Assembly (NCBI GenBank): GCA_964410485.1
Contig: CAYPHJ010000045.1
Span: 1-34,045, forward strand
Source of the DNA: CAYPHJ01 sp964410485
GTDB lineage: Bacteria > Desulfobacterota > Binatia > UBA9968
DNA length: 34,045 bases
Direction of reading: 5' to 3'
Both the position numbers and the translations under genes were made by a program. This document shows, piece after piece, positions 14,083 through 21,073 of the stretch; the stretch's first letter is position 1, and each line of letters starts with the position of its first letter. The notes below the pieces were generated by a model. That model made no database searches. It saw only the letters and a list, made by a program, of their open reading frames with translations, and was not told the DNA's origin.

Positions 14083-16710
14083 TTAGTGGAGCAAGCTCTG
14101 GCTCAAGCCTGCATCCGCCGGCGCCGAATCGCCGTGATCAAACACCAGTTGGTCCCCGTCAGCGTCAACCTTGACGCAGTCACCTTCCTTGAACTCGCCT
14201 TCGAGAATCTTGACCGCGAGCGGATCCTGAATCAAGCGCTGTATGGTGCGCTTCAGAGGCCGCGCCCCGTACGCGGGGTCATAACCCCGCTCCGCGAGTA
14301 AGGCCTTGGCGTCATCCGTAATCTCCATCGTCAATCTTCGGGCAGCCAAATTCTGCCGCAACCGCTTGAGCTGAATTTCTACGATCGCCTTGATCTGTTC
14401 ACGTCCTAAATTGTTGAAGACGATGATTTCGTCGATCCGATTGAGGAACTCCGGCTTGAACGCCTCGCGCAAGGCGGTAGTCACCCGCAATTCCATCTCC
14501 TGGCGATTCTCCTGAGCTAAATCCTGGATGTACTGGCTTCCGAGATTCGAGGTCATGATGATCACCGTGTTCTTGAAGTCCACCGTTCTTCCCTGGCCAT
14601 CGGTCATCCGGCCGTCTTCGAGGATCTGTAGAAGTGCATTGAAAACCTCGGGATGAGCCTTTTCAATTTCGTCAAAGAGAACCACCGAATACGGCCGCCG
14701 CCGCACGGCTTCCGTCAAGTACCCGCCCTCTTCATAGCCCACGTAGCCCGGCGGCGCGCCGATCAGCCGAGAGACGGAATGCTTTTCCATGAATTCCGAC
14801 ATGTCCAAACGAACCATCGCCTGCTCGTCGTCGAACAAGAACTCCGCAAGCGCGCGGCACAACTCGGTTTTGCCGACTCCGGTAGGGCCCAGGAAAATAA
14901 ACGAGCCAATGGGGCGGTTGGGATCCTGGAGTCCGGCGCGAGCGCGGCGAACGGCGTTGGCGACCGCGTGGATCGCGTTATCCTGTCCGACGACGCGCAT
15001 CTTGAGCCGCTCTTCCATTTTGAGGAGCTTCTGGAGTTCGCCTTCGAGCATCTTGGATACCGGAATGCCGGTCCACTTGGCGACCACCTCGGCGACATCC
15101 TCGGCATCCACCTCTTCTTTCAACATCTTCTGATCTTTTTGCAGCTCGGCAAGTTTCCGGTTCGCTTCCTCCAGCTCTTTTTGCAACTGGGTGAGCGTGC
15201 CGTAGCGTAACTCGGCGGCGCGGTTTAAGTCTCCCTGGCGCTGCGCTTGCTGCTCTTCCACTTTGGTGGCTTCGATTTTTTCTTTGAGCGACCGGATGCG
15301 TTGAATGGATTCTTTTTCGTTCTGCCAGTGACCTTTCAGGCCATCTGCCGTTTCGCGCAGGTTGTGGATCTCACGCTCTAGTTGTGCCATCCGGTCTTTT
15401 GATGCCTTGTCTTCTTCTCTCTTGAGCGCCTGCTTTTCGATCTCCAGCTGCATGACTTTCCGTTCGATCTCGTCGATCTCAATCGGCATGCTGTCAATCT
15501 CAATCCGCAGTCTGGACGCGGCCTCGTCGATAAGGTCGATGGCTTTATCAGGCAAAAAACGATCGCTAATATAGCGGTGCGACAGCGTTGCCGCAGCGAT
15601 GATGGCTCCGTCCGTGATGCGTACCCCATGGTGAACTTCGTATTTTTCTTTCAGGCCGCGAAGAATAGCAATGGTGTCTTCGACTGTCGGTTCGCCGACA
15701 TAGATGGGCTGGAACCTTCGCTCCAGGGCCGGGTCTTTCTCCACCCGCTTGCGGTACTCATCGAGCGTCGTGGCGCCCACGCAGCGCAACTCGCCCCGGG
15801 CCAGTGGCGGCTTCAACATGTTGGAGGCGTCCATTGCGCCCTCGGCAGCTCCGGCGCCGACCAGCGTATGCAACTCGTCGATGAAGAGGATAATCTGGCC
15901 GCTCGCGTCGGTGACCTCCTTCAGCACGGCTTTGAGTCGCTCTTCAAATTCACCGCGATACTTTGCGCCGGCGACCAACGCGCCCATATCGAGAGCGACA
16001 AGCCTTTTTTGCTTCAAACTTTCAGGCACGTCGCCGTTAATAATGCGTAGCGCGAGCCCTTCCACGATGGCGGTCTTGCCGACTCCGGGCTCGCCGATGA
16101 GCACGGGGTTGTTCTTTGTGCGCCGCGAAAGCACCTGAATGACGCGGCGAATCTCATCATCACGCCCGATCACGGGATCGAGTTTTCCCTTGCGTGCGAG
16201 ATCAGTGAGGTCGCGGCTGTATTTTTCGAGCGCTTGATATTTTTGTTCGGGATCGGCGTCGGTAATACGCTGCCCGCCGCGAATACTCACAAGGGCGTTG
16301 AGGATCTGCTCCCGCGAAGCGCCGAACTCACGAAGGATTTTTCCCACCTCACCACTGTCCTCAAGCATCCCTAGCAAGAGATGCTCGCCCGAGACATACT
16401 CGTCTTTGAGCGACTCAGCTTCAGTTTCGGCGTTCTCAATCGTCTTTTTAAGTCGCGGCGTAATAAAGGTCTGACCGGTTGCTCCGGTGACCTGCGGCAG
16501 GCGATCAAGGAACCCTTGCAGCCTGTCGACTATGGCGCTGACGGGCAACCCCAGCTTCTGTAACAGGGACAACACGACCCCTTCCTTTTGTCCCAGCAGG
16601 GCAAAAAGCAGGTGCTCCAGGTCAATTGCCTGATGGTTGCGCCTCTCGGCGAGAGCATTGGCGTGCTGCAAGGCTTCCTGAGACTTTATCGTAAGTTTAT
16701 CCAGACGCAT
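14083..16710 (-). CDS. clpB: ATP-dependent disaggregase ClpB
   Basis: Hexameric AAA+ chaperone that extracts proteins from aggregates with DnaK; 875 aa, full length. Order: N-domain repeats (1-145), NBD1 with Walker A GEPGVGKT (206-213) and Walker B ILFIDELHTLVGAG, a middle coiled-coil (about 400-530, highly charged), then NBD2 with GPTGVGKTE and VVLFDEIEKAHPEV, and the sensor-2 motif GARPLKR. The middle domain separates it from ClpA/ClpC. The frame has a TTG two codons earlier, but ATG 16710 fits MRLDKLT and the promoter spacing. No SD is present; TTGACA-N17-TAAGTT ends 6 nt before the ATG. No CIRCE element was found. Confidence 0.97.
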   Translation of the reverse strand: MRLDKLTIKSQEALQHANALAERRNHQAIDLEHLLFALLGQKEGVVLSLLQKLGLPVSAIVDRLQGFLDRLPQVTGATGQTFITPRLKKTIENAETEAESLKDEYVSGEHLLLGMLEDSGEVGKILREFGASREQILNALVSIRGGQRITDADPEQKYQALEKYSRDLTDLARKGKLDPVIGRDDEIRRVIQVLSRRTKNNPVLIGEPGVGKTAIVEGLALRIINGDVPESLKQKRLVALDMGALVAGAKYRGEFEERLKAVLKEVTDASGQIILFIDELHTLVGAGAAEGAMDASNMLKPPLARGELRCVGATTLDEYRKRVEKDPALERRFQPIYVGEPTVEDTIAILRGLKEKYEVHHGVRITDGAIIAAATLSHRYISDRFLPDKAIDLIDEAASRLRIEIDSMPIEIDEIERKVMQLEIEKQALKREEDKASKDRMAQLEREIHNLRETADGLKGHWQNEKESIQRIRSLKEKIEATKVEEQQAQRQGDLNRAAELRYGTLTQLQKELEEANRKLAELQKDQKMLKEEVDAEDVAEVVAKWTGIPVSKMLEGELQKLLKMEERLKMRVVGQDNAIHAVANAVRRARAGLQDPNRPIGSFIFLGPTGVGKTELCRALAEFLFDDEQAMVRLDMSEFMEKHSVSRLIGAPPGYVGYEEGGYLTEAVRRRPYSVVLFDEIEKAHPEVFNALLQILEDGRMTDGQGRTVDFKNTVIIMTSNLGSQYIQDLAQENRQEMELRVTTALREAFKPEFLNRIDEIIVFNNLGREQIKAIVEIQLKRLRQNLAARRLTMEITDDAKALLAERGYDPAYGARPLKRTIQRLIQDPLAVKILEGEFKEGDCVKVDADGDQLVFDHGDSAPADAGLSQSLLH

Positions 16711-16716
16711 GCGCAA

Positions 16717-16745
16717 AACTTAAGCATCGATATTGACGATGTCAA
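16717..16745 (-). promoter_or_regulatory. Putative leaderless clpB promoter
   Basis: Minus strand: consensus TTGACA (16745-16740), 17 nt, TAAGTT (16722-16717), then 6 nt to ATG 16710. Transcription would start at or next to the A of the ATG. There is no SD. The hexamers look like housekeeping sigma70 rather than a heat-shock promoter. Overlapping arms CATCG and CGATG (about 16725-16741) form a weak inverted repeat in the spacer that could be a repressor site. Confidence 0.5.
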
Positions 16746-16765
16746 GAAATTGGAAGTGCATTGCT

Positions 16766-16791
16766 GGAGTGGTGGAGTAAAGGAGTGATGG
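16766..16791. repeat. Short 8-bp-period tandem repeat
   Basis: Three degenerate units, GGAGTGGT, GGAGTAAA, GGAGTGAT, followed by GG, lie between clpB and the KaiC-like gene. Short GGAGTnnn arrays recur in intergenic DNA of some environmental genomes (recalled). No coding role is seen. Confidence 0.5.
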
Positions 16792-16825
16792 ACTTGAAAT
16801 ACGGCTGCCGGTCCGCTCCCGTGCC

Positions 16826-17635
16826 TCAGGAGTCGGACGAGACGTTACCGGGTTCGTTTTTGGAAGGTTCAAAGCACTCCAGGGGATGAAGGAAAGGATC
16901 GGATTGTACCGTGCTTAGCTGAGGCGAGGTCAGGACAATGCCGCTTCTCCTGATAATCCGAAACGGGTGCTCGTTTGGCTCTACCGGGGTGCCGCGCATC
17001 TTTTTTACAGTCAGCAGGCGAACGGGTCTATCGTCCATCCGGCTGACACGCAGAACCAGTACGCCTGCCGTCAAGAACTCTTCAATACCATGAGTCATGT
17101 CGTGATCAGATCGGCTCGGCAAATGCGCAGTCAGCAGGTTTGTCGTGCTCAGTTGGCTTTGCAGGAGATTAATGAGCGCTCGGGCGAGTTCGTGTATACG
17201 CGCCGGTGACTCGGCGGCAATAATCAGCGGTGTCACCGGATCGATGACAAGGCGGGTTGCTTCAATTCTCTTGGTGTAGCCTGCGAGGTCGGAAACGAAC
17301 TTTTCAGGGTCGGCTCCTTTTTCCGGGCCCCCTCCCGCTCGACCGCTGAAGTAAGACGACGCATCGAGAATGACCAGGCTCTTTGCTTGAATGTAAGTTT
17401 GTAAATCCCATTCCAGAGAAGCGGAGGAGTGCAGAATCTCGGCGGGACGCTCGTCTACAGTCACGTAGACTGCTTTTTCTCCTTGCCTCAAGCCGGTCAA
17501 AAGAAACTGGATGCAGGCGGTGGTCTTTCCAGTGCCGGCGTCCCCCGCAACGAGGTACGACCGATGTTTTAGATATCCGCCCTGTAACAAGGCGTCAAGC
17601 GCCGCAATGCCTGTGGAGATACGACTGCTGTCCAT
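16826..17635 (-). CDS. KaiC/RAD55-like single-domain ATPase (second copy in operon)
   Basis: A 269-aa RecA-fold ATPase of the KaiC/GvpD/RAD55 group. It opens RISTGIAALDALLQGGYLKH, followed by Walker A GDAGTGKTT (31-39), the paired acidic residues D61-E62 (VTVDERPAE) where KaiC has its catalytic glutamates, Walker B LVIDP (D132) and the closing block GIEEFLTAGVLVL, then KKMRGTPVEPNEHPFRI. Only one ATPase domain is present and no KaiA or KaiB is nearby. The position of the KaiC CII phosphosites aligns with GIEEF, so KaiC-like autophosphorylation is not expected. It follows a paralogue by 9 bp. The C-terminal tail after residue 235 is unique. Function unknown; a signalling switch is inferred. 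Confidence 0.85.
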   Translation of the reverse strand: MDSSRISTGIAALDALLQGGYLKHRSYLVAGDAGTGKTTACIQFLLTGLRQGEKAVYVTVDERPAEILHSSASLEWDLQTYIQAKSLVILDASSYFSGRAGGGPEKGADPEKFVSDLAGYTKRIEATRLVIDPVTPLIIAAESPARIHELARALINLLQSQLSTTNLLTAHLPSRSDHDMTHGIEEFLTAGVLVLRVSRMDDRPVRLLTVKKMRGTPVEPNEHPFRIIRRSGIVLTSPQLSTVQSDPFLHPLECFEPSKNEPGNVSSDS

Positions 17636-17644
17636 GAAGCGTGC

Positions 17645-18376
17645 TCACCGCCGTGCTGGTTCCGGGAGAAGGACGACGCCTTTTTCTTTGACGATATCAA
17701 ACTCATACTGAGAGGGTTTCACATCGGTGCAGCGCATCTTTTCTATGACGAGACTGCGCGCGAAGCGTCCTTCTTGCCAGATCATTTCCAAAACAAGGGT
17801 CCCGGCAACCAGGTATTCTTCTATTCCGTGCATTGAACGTTCGCCGGTACGCGGGACGGCATAGGAGGTGAGAAGGTTCGTTGTTGACATAGTCGTGCGC
17901 AACAGCTTTATGAGCAGACGTGTTTGATCTTGGATTCGGGTCGCCGTGTCACGTAGCAGAACGAAAGGACCTGCCGGATCGAGCACGAGCCGCTTGGCCT
18001 CGAGCCGGTTCACAAAACCGGCAAGATCACCGATTGCTTTGTGGATGTCGAGGTGGCGATCCTTATTGGCGCCTGGCAGAGAGCTGAGATAGGTGCCCGC
18101 ATTGAGAATGGCAAGCTCTTTGTTTTCTATGTGCTTTTGCACATTCCATCCCAGAGAAGCCGCTTGTTCGATGATGTCAGCCGGTCCCTCATCTGCCGCT
18201 ACGTAGATGCCCTTTTCACCGCGGGCCAACCCTTCAACCAAAAATTGCAGCGAAAAAATCGTTTTGCCTGTCCCTGGCTCGCCTGTGATGAGGATAGATC
18301 GACCTTTGGGAAACCCCCCCTCGAGCAAGGCGTCGAGGCCGGATATGCCTGTTGATATGCGTTCGGTTTGTGTCAT
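17645..18376 (-). CDS. KaiC/RAD55-like single-domain ATPase (first copy in operon)
   Basis: A 243-aa paralogue of the following gene: RISTGISGLDALLEGGFPKG, Walker A GEPGTGKT (32-39), D62-E63 (VAADEGPAD), Walker B LVLDP (D133), HGIEEYLVAGTLVLEM and KMRCTDVKPSQYEFDI. The start is ATG 18376, with AGGGGAG immediately upstream and the family's N-terminus right after it. The frame stays open for about 103 codons before this ATG, back to the stop of the coiled-coil gene in the same frame, so a longer or formerly fused form is possible. Role: probably an ATP-driven conformational switch acting with the neighbouring coiled-coil protein; this is inferred from gene order only. Confidence 0.82.
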   Translation of the reverse strand: MTQTERISTGISGLDALLEGGFPKGRSILITGEPGTGKTIFSLQFLVEGLARGEKGIYVAADEGPADIIEQAASLGWNVQKHIENKELAILNAGTYLSSLPGANKDRHLDIHKAIGDLAGFVNRLEAKRLVLDPAGPFVLLRDTATRIQDQTRLLIKLLRTTMSTTNLLTSYAVPRTGERSMHGIEEYLVAGTLVLEMIWQEGRFARSLVIEKMRCTDVKPSQYEFDIVKEKGVVLLPEPARR

Positions 18377-18685
18377 CTCCCCTGATCCTTGCCTGCTCCG
18401 GGAGGAGGCGAAAACTTTATCGGGGCCTAGTTTTTCGTTCTGGCGCGCACGGAGGTCAGTTGTCTCGCTTGCGTCCGTGACGGCGAGGTTTTCCAACGTC
18501 TTTTTGCAGAGAAGCTGCTGCGCCATCTTCCAGTGTGCAACCCGCCGCAAACATTTTCGCGATTCGTGTCCACGCTGTGCACCGGTATCGGCTGCCCTTG
18601 CTCCTTCCGGTTCATCTCTGGGTTTATAGTCTTGGCACATCCTTCTCGCCAAAGAGTGCCCATTGGAAACGTGCGAGCTACTTTC
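18377..18685 (-). other. Open linker between coiled-coil gene and first KaiC-like gene
   Basis: 309 bp with no recognisable domain. It is open in the same frame as both neighbours from the codon after the coiled-coil gene's TAA (18688-18686) to the KaiC-like ATG (18376). In that frame, TTG 18652 and the ATG four codons later are possible starts, but spacing to any SD is poor and the encoded sequence (rich in Arg, Lys, Ala, Glu) matches nothing I know. It is either an untranslated spacer or the remains of a linker from an ancestral fusion. Confidence 0.4.
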
Positions 18686-19105
18686 TTATGGCGCTTGTTG
18701 CGCCAATTGTTCAGAGAGTCGATGGATCGTTGCTTTAAGCTCCATGACCTCATTGTTGCGACTTTCCAACAAGAGGATCTTTTCCGCCAGTTCAATCTGC
18801 AGGTCATGAATCTTGTGATGCAGCTGTTTCTGCACCGCTTCAGTCTTGGCGCGCAGCTCCTGCAACTCCCGTTCTTTTGTTTGCAATGCCGCGTCCATTC
18901 TCTCGATCTCGATTCTTACCCCTTCTCGCATTTGACTTCCTTGAACGGAAAGCAGTCTTTCGGTTTGCTGCTGGACGAACTCCAATTGCGCGTTCTCTTG
19001 AAGGAGTTTCGCTATTTCTTTACGCGCCATTTGCAGTTCTGAGTTGCCGGTATCGGCTCCCGGTTGCCGTCCAGTCCTTAAGTCTGTAAGTTGCTGCTCG
19101 CTCAT
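18686..19105 (-). CDS. Coiled-coil protein, first gene of the KaiC-like operon
   Basis: A 139-aa, highly charged protein without cysteine, membrane segment or signal peptide. From about residue 24 to 135 it is almost continuous heptad repeat (for example MARKEIAKLLQENAQLEFVQ and KIHDLQIELAEKILLLESRN), with Leu/Ile/Val at a/d positions, so it should form a long dimeric coiled coil. The first 22 residues are polar and probably disordered. ATG 19105 has a good SD (AGAGAGG, 6 nt away). No family recognised. Operon order suggests a scaffold or partner for the two KaiC-like ATPases downstream. Confidence 0.75.
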   Translation of the reverse strand: MSEQQLTDLRTGRQPGADTGNSELQMARKEIAKLLQENAQLEFVQQQTERLLSVQGSQMREGVRIEIERMDAALQTKERELQELRAKTEAVQKQLHHKIHDLQIELAEKILLLESRNNEVMELKATIHRLSEQLAQQAP

Positions 19106-19314
19106 TTAAGCCTCTCTTTGGTCGAATCGAAAATCGTCGCCCGCTCCCCTCCGCGAGGGTGCTAAAAACATGCCAGGCAACAAAAAACAATACACGTAAA
19201 ATCGAGCGCTTAGAGGACGAGTTTGGCGGCTTTGCGGCAGAGGTAATGGCCGGGTAGATGATTTCTGGACAAAAGACAAAAATGTTGGACAAAAATGGTC
19301 GCCATGATCCCTGA

Positions 19315-19382
19315 TTCCCACTTGTGGGAAGAACTACGGAGTCGAGGCGCCGGAAGGAAAACCTGCAGGTTGGCCCGTAGTT
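19315..19382. promoter_or_regulatory. Cluster of palindromes upstream of hisC
   Basis: Three inverted repeats lie side by side in the 319-bp gap between the divergent coiled-coil gene and hisC: TTCCCAC-TT-GTGGGAA (19315-19330); AACTACGG (19332-19339) with CCGTAGTT (19375-19382); and, inside the latter, the perfect 12-bp palindrome AACCTGCAGGTT (19360-19371). They end just before the predicted hisC promoter, so they could be operators or a structured element for either direction. No ORF is present in this gap. Confidence 0.5.
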
Positions 19383-19386
19383 AGAT

Positions 19387-19416
19387 TTGAAAAGGCGCCC
19401 TGGCTGTGGCTAGTAT
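19387..19416 (+). promoter_or_regulatory. Putative hisC promoter, near-leaderless
   Basis: TTGAAA (19387-19392), 18 nt, TAGTAT (19411-19416), then 8 nt to ATG 19425. An overlapping TATTAT at 19414 is an alternative -10. No SD lies between it and the ATG. Confidence 0.45.
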
Positions 19417-19424
19417 TATTGGCG

Positions 19425-20519
19425 ATGCCACCCTACTTCAGACCAGCCATAGAATTGTTATCGGCCTACGTTCCCGGAGAACAGCCTGATCGTGACGGTT
19501 TCGTCAAACTCAACACTAATGAAAACCCTTATCCACCATCACCACGAGTTCGTGCCGCCATTAAGAAGTCCGTCACGGGTCAACTTAGGCTTTACCCCGA
19601 GCCGCTGGCGGGCCAGCTGCGCTCTGTAGCCGCCAGTGTTTACGGGGTAAAAAAAGAGAACATTCTGGCGGGCAACGGCTCGGATGAGCTGCTTTCAATA
19701 TTGACGCGGTGCTTCGCCGGTCCCGGCGCTAGCGTAGCTTTTCCCGTGCCAACCTATTCTCTGTACGAGACCCTGGTTGCCATACAGGATGCCATTCCGC
19801 TCGCTGTTGATTACCCGGCGGATTTTTCTCTGCCCGATGCGCTACTCGCCCGGAAAGCGACGCTAACATTTCTGTGCAATCCGAACTCCCCATCAGGAAC
19901 GCTGGTGCCGCTGAATGATATCGAACGGCTGGCACGGGCGGTCTCTGGCATCCTCGTCGTGGACGAAGCCTACATCGATTTTGCGGCAACCGAAGGAGCA
20001 TCGACACTGCCGCTCATCCGGCAATGCCCAAACCTAGTGGTATTGCGGAGTTTCTCGAAATCCTTCTCGCTCGCGGGAATGCGCATCGGTTTGGCCTTCG
20101 GCTCGGAGGAGATCATTGCCGGTATGATAAAAGTGAAAGATTCATACAACCTGAACCGCCTGAGCTTGATTGCGGCTACGGCGGCGCTCGAGGATTTGCC
20201 CTGGATGATGCGGAACGTGCGGCGCATCCGGCGTACCCGCGAAAAGCTGGTAACAGGGTTGGTGCGCATGGGATACCGGGTGTTTCCTTCACAAGCCAAC
20301 TTCGTCATGGCACAAAAAAAAGGGCAGAATTTAAGATCCATCTATGAAGCATTAAGGGAAAGAAAAGTTTTGGTGCGTTATTTTGACGTGCCGGGACTTC
20401 AAGATTGCTTGCGCATAACGGTGGGTACTCCCGCGGAGATCAAACGGTTGCTCGATGAAATGAAAAGAATTCCGGGGGATGGTTCCGTTCAATCGGTGGC
20501 GCATTCTCGCCTGGACTAG
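19425..20519 (+). CDS. hisC: Histidinol-phosphate aminotransferase
   Basis: PLP enzyme of histidine biosynthesis converting imidazole-acetol phosphate to histidinol phosphate with glutamate; 364 aa. Fold type I landmarks: KLNTNENPYPPSP (29-41), GNGSDELL (83-90), FLCNPNSPSGTL (149-160), VVDEAYIDF with D180 and Y183, and the Schiff-base lysine K212 in SFSKSFSLAGMRIG. ATG 19425 is preferred over the in-frame TTG two codons upstream because of the promoter spacing. No other his genes are nearby, so it may also act in phenylalanine/tyrosine synthesis, as some HisC paralogues do. The VOC gene follows 8 bp later. Confidence 0.93.
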   Translation: MPPYFRPAIELLSAYVPGEQPDRDGFVKLNTNENPYPPSPRVRAAIKKSVTGQLRLYPEPLAGQLRSVAASVYGVKKENILAGNGSDELLSILTRCFAGPGASVAFPVPTYSLYETLVAIQDAIPLAVDYPADFSLPDALLARKATLTFLCNPNSPSGTLVPLNDIERLARAVSGILVVDEAYIDFAATEGASTLPLIRQCPNLVVLRSFSKSFSLAGMRIGLAFGSEEIIAGMIKVKDSYNLNRLSLIAATAALEDLPWMMRNVRRIRRTREKLVTGLVRMGYRVFPSQANFVMAQKKGQNLRSIYEALRERKVLVRYFDVPGLQDCLRITVGTPAEIKRLLDEMKRIPGDGSVQSVAHSRLD

Positions 20520-20527
20520 GAGTACGT

Positions 20528-20944
20528 ATGAAACGCATAAAGGTCACAGCGCTGGATCACATTGTGCTGAATGTCAAAGATATCGACCGTTCATTGCAGT
20601 TTTACACCGGCGTGCTTGGCTTGGGTGGCGAGCGAATTGACGAATTCAAAGCGGGCAAGGTCGGATTTCCATCGGTGCGCATCAATGCAGAGACGATCAT
20701 CGATCTCTTCCCTCTAACGCAGGGCGGCCAAGCGATCGAGCAAGGTGGCAAAAGGAGCGGCAACTTGAACCACTTCTGTTTGGTCGTTGAGCCTGACACT
20801 TTCGAAGGCATCGTCGAGTATCTGAAGGACAATCACGTAACCGTGCGGGAAGGTCCGATCTCGCGCTGGGGCGCGCGCGGCCGGGCAATGTCGGTCTATT
20901 TTTTCGATCCCGACGGCAATGAGGTCGAGATTCGCCGCTATTAA
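20528..20944 (+). CDS. VOC family protein (glyoxalase/dioxygenase superfamily)
   Basis: A 138-aa single vicinal-oxygen-chelate protein with two beta-alpha-beta-beta-beta modules. It opens ALDHIVLNVKDIDRSLQFYT, where the His is a metal ligand; the second module starts NLNHFCLVVE (second His) and the end is FDPDGNEVEIRRY (glutamate ligand). The family includes glyoxalase I, fosfomycin-modifying enzymes and ring-cleaving dioxygenases; this subgroup has no fixed reaction. ATG 20528 has an AGGAG SD overlapping the hisC stop codon, so it is co-transcribed with hisC. Nothing connects it to histidine synthesis. Confidence 0.88.
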   Translation: MKRIKVTALDHIVLNVKDIDRSLQFYTGVLGLGGERIDEFKAGKVGFPSVRINAETIIDLFPLTQGGQAIEQGGKRSGNLNHFCLVVEPDTFEGIVEYLKDNHVTVREGPISRWGARGRAMSVYFFDPDGNEVEIRRY

Positions 20945-20960
20945 TGCGACTTACCAGTTT

Positions 20961-21010
20961 CGAGTCTTGGGGTCCAGGAGATCGAGTCCTACCCTCCCCA
21001 ATCCGACTCG
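20961..21010. terminator. Stacked inverted repeat (hairpin) between VOC gene and recD2
   Basis: Nested complementary arms: CGAGTC (20961-20966) with GACTCG (21005-21010), TTGGGG (20967-20972) with CCCCAA (20996-21001), and inner AGGA with TCCT around the loop GATCGAG. This can fold into an about 50-nt stem. No T-run follows on either strand, so it may be a weak terminator, an mRNA-stabilising hairpin or a short dispersed repeat. The inner part superficially resembles a tRNA T-arm but no tRNA is present. Confidence 0.45.
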
Positions 21011-21073
21011 CGAGGCGCCACAGGCGAAAGCGACGCTGTGGCTTCTTTACGTGATCTGCTCTTTTGCAGTAGG

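Noticed and set aside
16711..16760. CIRCE (HrcA operator) upstream of clpB
   Set aside because: No TTAGCACTC-N9-GAGTGCTAA-like sequence; only a weak CATCG/CGATG inverted repeat was found.
20975..21001. tRNA 3'-end-like segment (GATCGAGTCC with a following C-rich end)
   Set aside because: The T-loop lacks the TTC core, no D-arm, anticodon arm or matching acceptor strand is present, and nested hairpin arms explain the sequence better.
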